A DNA stretch of 64,000 bases from assembly GCF_905220365.1 (NCBI RefSeq), contig NC_061154.1, positions 8,246,001 through 8,310,000 on the forward strand, given 5' to 3'. Positions 60,501-64,000 of this stretch are shown here, one piece after another. The notes below the pieces were generated by a model that did not search any database, was not told the DNA's origin, and saw only the letters and a program-made list of their open reading frames with translations. The number at the start of each line of letters is the position of its first letter. The first letter of the stretch is position 1. The position numbers were made by a program, and so were the translations under genes. The DNA is from Vanessa cardui. Taxonomy: Eukaryota; Arthropoda; Insecta; Lepidoptera; Nymphalidae.

Positions 60501-63500
60501 ACCAATAGAAATAGCTTCCTATCGCGCCATTCGACGCTATTCGTCACCATAGATTCTCGCGTCATTTCAACCCGAGAAAGCAAGTGTATATAAATCGACG
60601 TATCAAATTGACGAATATATTCGATCATGTTATTATGTTTGTGTAAAGTTTTTCACAAAAGAAATGAATTCACATAAGAAATAAATATTGATAATTTGGG
60701 ATAGCGTACTTAATTCGGGTTCTACGAATTTTACCGATGTTACATCTAAGTTGTGTCGTACTATACATTTTTATGCATTGCTTCTAATATAAAGTATAGT
60801 TTTGCGATGTACCCACTATTCACATATTAAGACATAATTGCACAGAATTTTAAAATCATACCATCAAAGACCACTTCCTCCTCATTTTTAAACCATTTTA
60901 CTGTTGGGGGTGGATTTCCAACAACTTGACAAGTAAGACGAACTGGGTATGTAGCTTGTACGCGTCTGTCTCTCAAACGCATCGTAAATTGTGGCGGGTA
61001 TTCTCCCTCAACCCCGGCTGATCTTTCCCTTTAAATTAAAGTTTGTCGAATTATTTTACAAACTTTTCACTGATGTTTGATTTTAATTTAATATCTTTTA
61101 AAATTTACCTTTTAAGCTTAGCATCAGCTTGCCATATTTGTCGATCTGTAATTACTGCCATTCTTGAATAAGTAGACGACCGGCCATGAATATTTGTCGC
61201 TTCACAACTATATCTTCCTTCATCCTCTGATTTTACTTCCTCAATTCGTAAAGAAGAATTATAGTCATTTATTTCTATACTTACCCTACCCACTTCTTCC
61301 TCGATTTCATGGCCATTTTTCATCCACACTATTTCAGGAATTGGTTTGCCTTTGAAGCTACAAGAAAGAGTTGCTGTCTCACCAACGAGTACCTTCAGTT
61401 GACCAGGAAGAATATCAACGAACTCTGGTCTATCTCCTGCTAAACCAATTCCAATAGGTACAGACGTTTGTACTGATTCACCCCAACCATAACGATTCCT
61501 TGGCGAGACTCTAAAATGATACTCTTCGCCTTGTTTTAAGTTAAAAGCATCGAAAGTGTTTCGTGGGGTGATTCCTAATTCTACCCAACGAGCTCCACCT
61601 TCCTTTCCAAGAAGCCAACTTTCTACTTTATAAGCCAGTATCGGAGCTCTTGATTGTTGATCAGGTTTGGGCCAAGCAAGAGTTATCCAATTATTTCCCC
61701 CATCAACAGCACTAGGTTCACTAGGAATTCTATCTGGAACAGCTGTAAAATGAAAACAACATCATGCATCAATACATTACTGATTGATTGAAACATATTT
61801 ACGAATGTAAAAAACAAAATATTATAAAAGTCTAATAATAATATACATATATTTTTAATAAAATAAATGTAGCTTATTTCACTTAAAATCAATGTTATAT
61901 CTCTATAAATAACCATCCAGGTGACCAAATGAGCAAATGTTTTTAAATCTATTATAATATCTTCGAAAATATTCATTTATATTACATGCTGTAAAAGGCC
62001 ATACTGAGATAACCTTTAACCATTTTAAGGTGCTCAATACTGTACTACATTATTTTGATCTACCTCGCAGGATTTAACCAGTTTGCAATGTAAGCACAAA
62101 AAATATGTTTCATTACATCACTTTAGAAACTTCGAAAATAATCATTGTTCCTCGACTATATTGTCCATATTATTATACATAAACAAGTTCTTATTGAATC
62201 AATAAATTGAAAAAAAAACCGCATCAAAATCTGTTGTATAATTTGAAAGAACTAAGGATACGCAGGGACAGAAAGCGGTAAGCGACTTTGTTATATACCA
62301 TGTTATGATTGAATTCGTTATTTATATATATGGCGTGTTAGCGCTTCCAAATATATTTACTTACATTTATAATTTCGATCAAGAGATGAAATAGCTAGAT
62401 CGTCCATAGGATAAGTCCAATCGGAAATAAGGCTGTCAGAAGAAGCTCGTTGTCTAATCTAAAAACATAGAAAGAATTAATTTTTTTCTCCCATGGGAGC
62501 ACCCCCGAATAGAAAGAGAACATAAAATAAAGAGTTTTTTAAATTAATATGAAATACCTAGACGTAAATTATGTAAAGTAAAGCAAATTTCATGATATAT
62601 GTTTGACATAACTTACCACAACTGTAACGAAAGCTCGATCACACCCATAGGCATTTCTCGCGAAGATGCAATATGTACCAGCGTCAGATACAACAGTTCT
62701 CTTTAAGGTAAACTTAACATAATCATCTGATGTCATCTTACAAACACGTTGACTATTTGTTATATCTCGTATTCCCTTCATAAAGAAAACTACAAAACGA
62801 AAACACAAAATCGTAACTTACACTAGCTAAAGCCGGTAATTTAAATAAATAAAATATGTAATTTTTTACCTTTAGCTTTAGGTTCTCCATGAACTCTAAA
62901 TGAAATATTCAAATCTTCACCAACGGAGATGAGTACATCTCTTTCTGGCCGACTAACAATCGATGCGGGTTTACCATCATACTGATTAGGTTGTACAACA
63001 GTTATAGAAGCGTTCATATCAACATTTCCTTGCGTGCTATATGCTCTACATGTGTACAAGCCGGATTCTTGCTCTGTTACGTCGGAAAGAGCTAGAGTGT
63101 ATATACCGTGATCAACGTATGTCTGTGCATTTCTGTACAATTCTGTTATGGAATGTCCTTCTCTTAACCATTCTACTCTAATAGGTGATCCTCTTATCTC
63201 TACTTGTAAACCTATCGTGCCCCCAGAAACTACTTTGTGGTCCGACAAAACGTTTGTAAAATGAGGACGGCGTGATTCTACCGCATGGCGACTCATTTGC
63301 ACTTTTTCAACTGTAGCAAGATTTGGACTTAGGCTGCTTTTCCTGCCTACAACAAACATAAAATAACAATATGAAATTTCATTTTTATAATATCAAAATT
63401 TTAAATCTCCAATCTTACCTGTAAAATAAACATCATGAGAAATTTGATCAGACCACATAGAATTTTCAGCTTTACAAGTATATTTTCCAGAATCCTCAGC

Positions 63501-64000
63501 ATTAGGAGAACTAATTGTTAATCTACAAACACCATCCGCTAAATAATGTGCCTGATAACGATCGCTCAAAGCAATGGGCTTATCATCTTTGAGCCATGTT
63601 ATAGTTGGGAGTGGTTGTCCACGGATTCGGCATTCTAGTACTAATTCATTTTCAGCTAAATGATAATTATCTGCAACAATAAAATCATTATAATAATATG
63701 CTTATGTGTAGAATAAATATATTTTCATATTCAAATTTGTCGATCGTACCACGTATAGACCGGGTAAATGTTGGTGGTATTGGAGATGCTTCAAAGCTAG
63801 GATATACTTTAAGATTAGCAGATGAAGTTATAGACCCGTTTTCATTTTTGATAGTGCAACTGTACTCTCCTGAATCACTGGGTATCGCATTAAGTATTTC
63901 CAAAGTAATCAATCCTTCCACAAATTTACTTCTAAATTTATGTTTATTATCTAGTTCTTTACCATTTTTGTACCATGTAATTGTAGGATCAGATGGTGAT
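57520..64000 (-). CDS. 3' part of a large Ig/FN3 muscle protein (stretchin/obscurin/titin class)
   Basis: The gene enters from the right edge and ends in ...RRTPSFSKQD with a stop at 57,520. Exons: >64000-63750, 63670-63420, 63346-62870, 62773-62617, 62458-62365, 61742-61109, 61028-60862, 60333-60124, 60014-59720, 59645-59513, 59192-59024, 58941-58902, 58813-58681, 58593-58437, 58183-58061 and 57944-57520. Domains in order: at least four Ig; one FN3 (61,440-61,742, AYKVESWLLG and YHFRVSPRNRYGWGES); then a run of Ig domains with the usual D-x-G-x-Y-x-C core (DEGRYSCEATN, DAGVYTCTASN, DEGTYTCEASN); a Pro/Ser-rich linker; and a final Ig. No kinase is visible. I recall close insect relatives annotated as Unc-89 or stretchin but cannot decide which. 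Confidence 0.85.
58061..58183 (-). CDS. GC-rich Pro/Ser/Thr linker exon of the Ig gene
   Basis: This 123-base exon is part of the gene at 57520-64000. It reads PPGEPNTLSQRLRRPPALLS and then STPRSTPRTTPARSLSRTPG, a basic, S/T-P-rich unstructured linker between the last two Ig domains. It is phase 1 at both ends and so symmetric; skipping it would keep frame. Its GC content is far above that of the surroundings, which makes it the main GC island in this part of the window. The repeated S/T-P steps are potential proline-directed phosphorylation sites. Confidence 0.85.
60433..60765 (+). mobile_element. MITE of the 342 bp family, copy D (Ig gene intron)
   Basis: It begins TATAGTACGACACAACATAT and ends TTGTGTCGTACTATA, giving the cleanest terminal inverted repeats of the four copies. 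It has the full family interior (ATTACTGCCGATTTACACAA, 'GCGCCATTCGACGCTATTCG'). It is inserted in the intron between 60,333 and 60,862. Confidence 0.85.

Noticed and set aside
1..64000. CRISPR arrays, operons or prokaryotic-type systems
   Set aside because: No regularly spaced repeats or prokaryotic gene organisation are present; this is insect nuclear DNA.

Overview
This is a stretch of animal nuclear DNA, almost certainly from a moth or butterfly (Lepidoptera). It is AT-rich, its genes are split by GT-AG introns, and its interspersed repeats are of lepidopteran type: tRNA-derived SINEs like those I remember from nymphalid butterflies, short inverted-repeat MITEs, a piggyBac relic and a CR1/Jockey-like LINE. 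The order is inferred from repeat style and protein similarity recalled from memory; no search was run.

Layout. 1-9,000 is repeat-rich and has no host gene: a 236 bp MITE, an interspersed repeat, an internally deleted piggyBac element, a fold-back element and a LINE with an intact 967-codon ORF2. From 11,160 come two divergent genes: ENKUR (enkurin, minus strand, 4 exons) and PDPR (pyruvate dehydrogenase phosphatase regulatory subunit, plus strand, 15 exons to 22,937). Next is a second divergent pair: an intronless minus-strand gene with a possible HBS1/Ski7-like motif (24,720-25,517) and SLC35C2 (nucleotide-sugar transporter family, plus strand, 5 exons, 26,274-31,555). After about 6.7 kb of non-coding DNA lies intronless KIFBP (KIF1-binding protein, minus strand, 38,254-39,918). 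About 8 kb of largely non-coding DNA follows and contains a nuclear copy of mitochondrial nad5.

The last 15 kb holds two muscle-type genes tail to tail. On the plus strand is an Ig/FN3/protein kinase gene whose last exon junction falls inside a segment resembling the calmodulin-binding helix of myosin light chain kinase. On the minus strand is the 3' part of a large Ig/FN3 protein of the stretchin/obscurin/titin class that runs off the right edge.

Functional reading: no operon-like system is present. The neighbours are unrelated housekeeping genes (PDH regulation, Golgi transport, kinesin regulation) and a ciliary/sperm gene, followed by a sarcomere-related pair. The most interesting points are the convergent kinase and Ig-array genes (possibly an ancestral titin/MLCK-like locus split by inversion), the proposed calmodulin-binding tail and hidden first exon of the kinase gene, a four-copy 342 bp MITE family found in introns, and a palindrome at the deletion point of the piggyBac element.
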